This document shows, piece by piece, positions 62,993-64,000 of a DNA stretch of 64,000 nt. Location: assembly GCA_964036045.1 (NCBI GenBank), contig OZ038379.1:117131104-117195103 (forward strand), given 5' to 3'. Source of the stretch: Eutreptiella sp. 'Long Island Sound 2002'. Its lineage: Eukaryota; Euglenozoa; Euglenophyceae; Eutreptiales; Eutreptiaceae. The first letter of the stretch is position 1; the number at the start of each line of letters is the position of its first letter. The notes beneath the pieces were generated by a model. The model had not been told where the DNA came from, ran no database searches, and saw nothing but the letters and a program-made list of their open reading frames with translations. The position numbers were made by a program, and so were the translations under genes.

Positions 62993-64000
62993 AGGTAGGT
63001 AGGTAGGTGCACTCGGTCGTGGAGAGACGCCCCATGGTTCCCGCTGGGGTTGCCGCTGTAACGAACAGGAAGAGGCTCCGCGCTTGAAGAGGGGAGGCGA
63101 CTTACATCCCGCTAGACCTGACTGGTGGCCCCCAACATAGCGGCCCCGGGCAACGGCGTGAGGGCTGATCGCCGCCAGCGTGACTGCTTGTCTCGCCGGG
63201 AGGGTGTGCCCCCGTGCTTGCGCACGTCCCCTCCTTTGGGCGGAACCCTAGAGGTTCACCGGACTTCGTGGCGTATCCCGTTCCCAAGGCATGCATGCAC
63301 TTTCTTGGTACTAGGGTTCCGAGGCGCTTGGGTGTCGCACGCTCTGTCTCGAGTCCCTAAGCAGCGCAGGCCTTAGGATGCAGCCTTACCCCCGGTCTCC
63401 GGATCTCGTTTGGCTGGGTCAGCTGCATGGCACGGGCTGCCTCAGTGCCCGGGCTTTGGACACTGCGTTTCCTACTGTTGTGTGGTGCTTGTGTTTGGGT
63501 CTGGGTTGTGGTTGGGTGTGGGTTTTGGTAACCCCGCCAGTCCTGGCTGGGGTCTTGGGCGGGTGTGTGTGGGTACGGTTTATGGTGTCGTCCCTCTTTT
63601 GCCGGCTCGGGTTTGTGGTGTTTGCGGTTGGGCTTGGGTTTTGGCCTGCACCCCACCTTTCGTGGTTGGGGATATGGGACGTGCGTGGTTGCGTGCGCGT
63701 TCTGCCTGCACCCCGCCGTGCGTGCTGGGGTCTGGGTTTCGGCTGCGCCCCGCCACTCCTTGGGGGGTGTTGGGGCGTGTGTGTGCTCGTGTGCCCGTCC
63801 CGCGTGGTCTCCTGCACCTCCTGGTTGGGGGTGCTGTGGGGGGGTGTGTGGTTGGTGCCACGCCCCGCCACTCCTGGCTGGGGCGTCGGGGTGTGTGTGT
63901 GTTTGTGCCCGCGCCCCGTTTGTTCCCCGCCTCTCCTGGCTGGGGTGTGCTGTGTGGGCGTGCGTGTTGGGCCCGGGTCTCCGCTGTGCCCCGCCCTTCT
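62993..64000 (-). mobile_element. ACCT-tailed element end, copy 2 (inverted)
   Basis: Read on the minus strand: C-rich minisatellite (64000 to about 63530, continuing beyond the window), the ~500-bp unique part, and four ACCT units at 63008-62993. Its unique part matches 56700-57200 closely. It is inserted against the 5' end of the minus-strand gene relic. Confidence 0.6.

Overview
The window looks like nuclear DNA of a repeat-rich eukaryote, most likely an alga or other protist. Coding density is low, there are many frame-broken retroelements, introns with GTGAGT donors and pyrimidine-AG acceptors, long C/G homopolymers, and no bacterial operon structure, rRNA or convincing tRNA. Several protein families (an RT-like protein with an IPMGG and QFRDN motif, a TET/JBP-like dioxygenase, RNase H-bearing LINEs) are ones I associate with dinoflagellate and green-algal genomes, but I cannot name the organism. 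I found no confident host housekeeping gene; nearly everything recognisable is mobile.

Layout. 1-1 kb: an eroded RNase H tail of a retrotransposon. 1-9 kb: mostly non-coding sequence with gene scraps, a 34-bp minisatellite seen twice, and two oppositely oriented GGGGAATTAT arrays (6.95-7.2 and 7.84-8.72 kb) around a 153-codon ORF. 10.5-13 kb: a degraded reverse-transcriptase-like pseudogene. 15.3-24.2 kb: LINE A, a non-LTR retrotransposon (basic/coiled-coil ORF1 pieces, APE endonuclease, RT, RNase H, zinc finger) broken by frameshifts. 24-33 kb: C-rich low-complexity DNA, a hAT-like transposase remnant, unrecognised ORFs and an ~80-bp degenerate tandem array.

34.4-51.2 kb: a very C-rich 16.8-kb element (LINE B). 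It carries a chain of ORFs in one direction: two gag-like ORFs, an endonuclease-RT-RNase H polyprotein, and three further ORFs after pol. It has a minisatellite-rich 3' part and ends in five ACCT units. It has been invaded by a 1.04-kb segment with antisense coding and by a 1.5-kb hAT-like element. LINE B is flanked by 901-bp direct repeats (33,471-34,371 and 51,194-55,028) that behave like an extraordinarily long target-site duplication.

51.5-54.4 kb: inside the right-hand repeat sits a 2.93-kb DNA transposon with perfect 24-bp terminal inverted repeats and a TA duplication; the left-hand repeat preserves the empty site. It carries a small Cys-rich ORF and an acidic ORF joined in frame, through a single UGA-CUA stop, to a TET/JBP-like 2-oxoglutarate oxygenase. 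At least 22 copies of GTTGAAC (either strand) are clustered at its ends and between its genes. This is the most interesting system in the window.

55.6-64 kb: two inverted ACCT-tailed 3' ends of elements built like LINE B enclose 5.8 kb containing a multi-exon minus-strand gene relic. Its 5' end is cut by one of those tails, and both of its introns contain the same palindrome-rich repeat.
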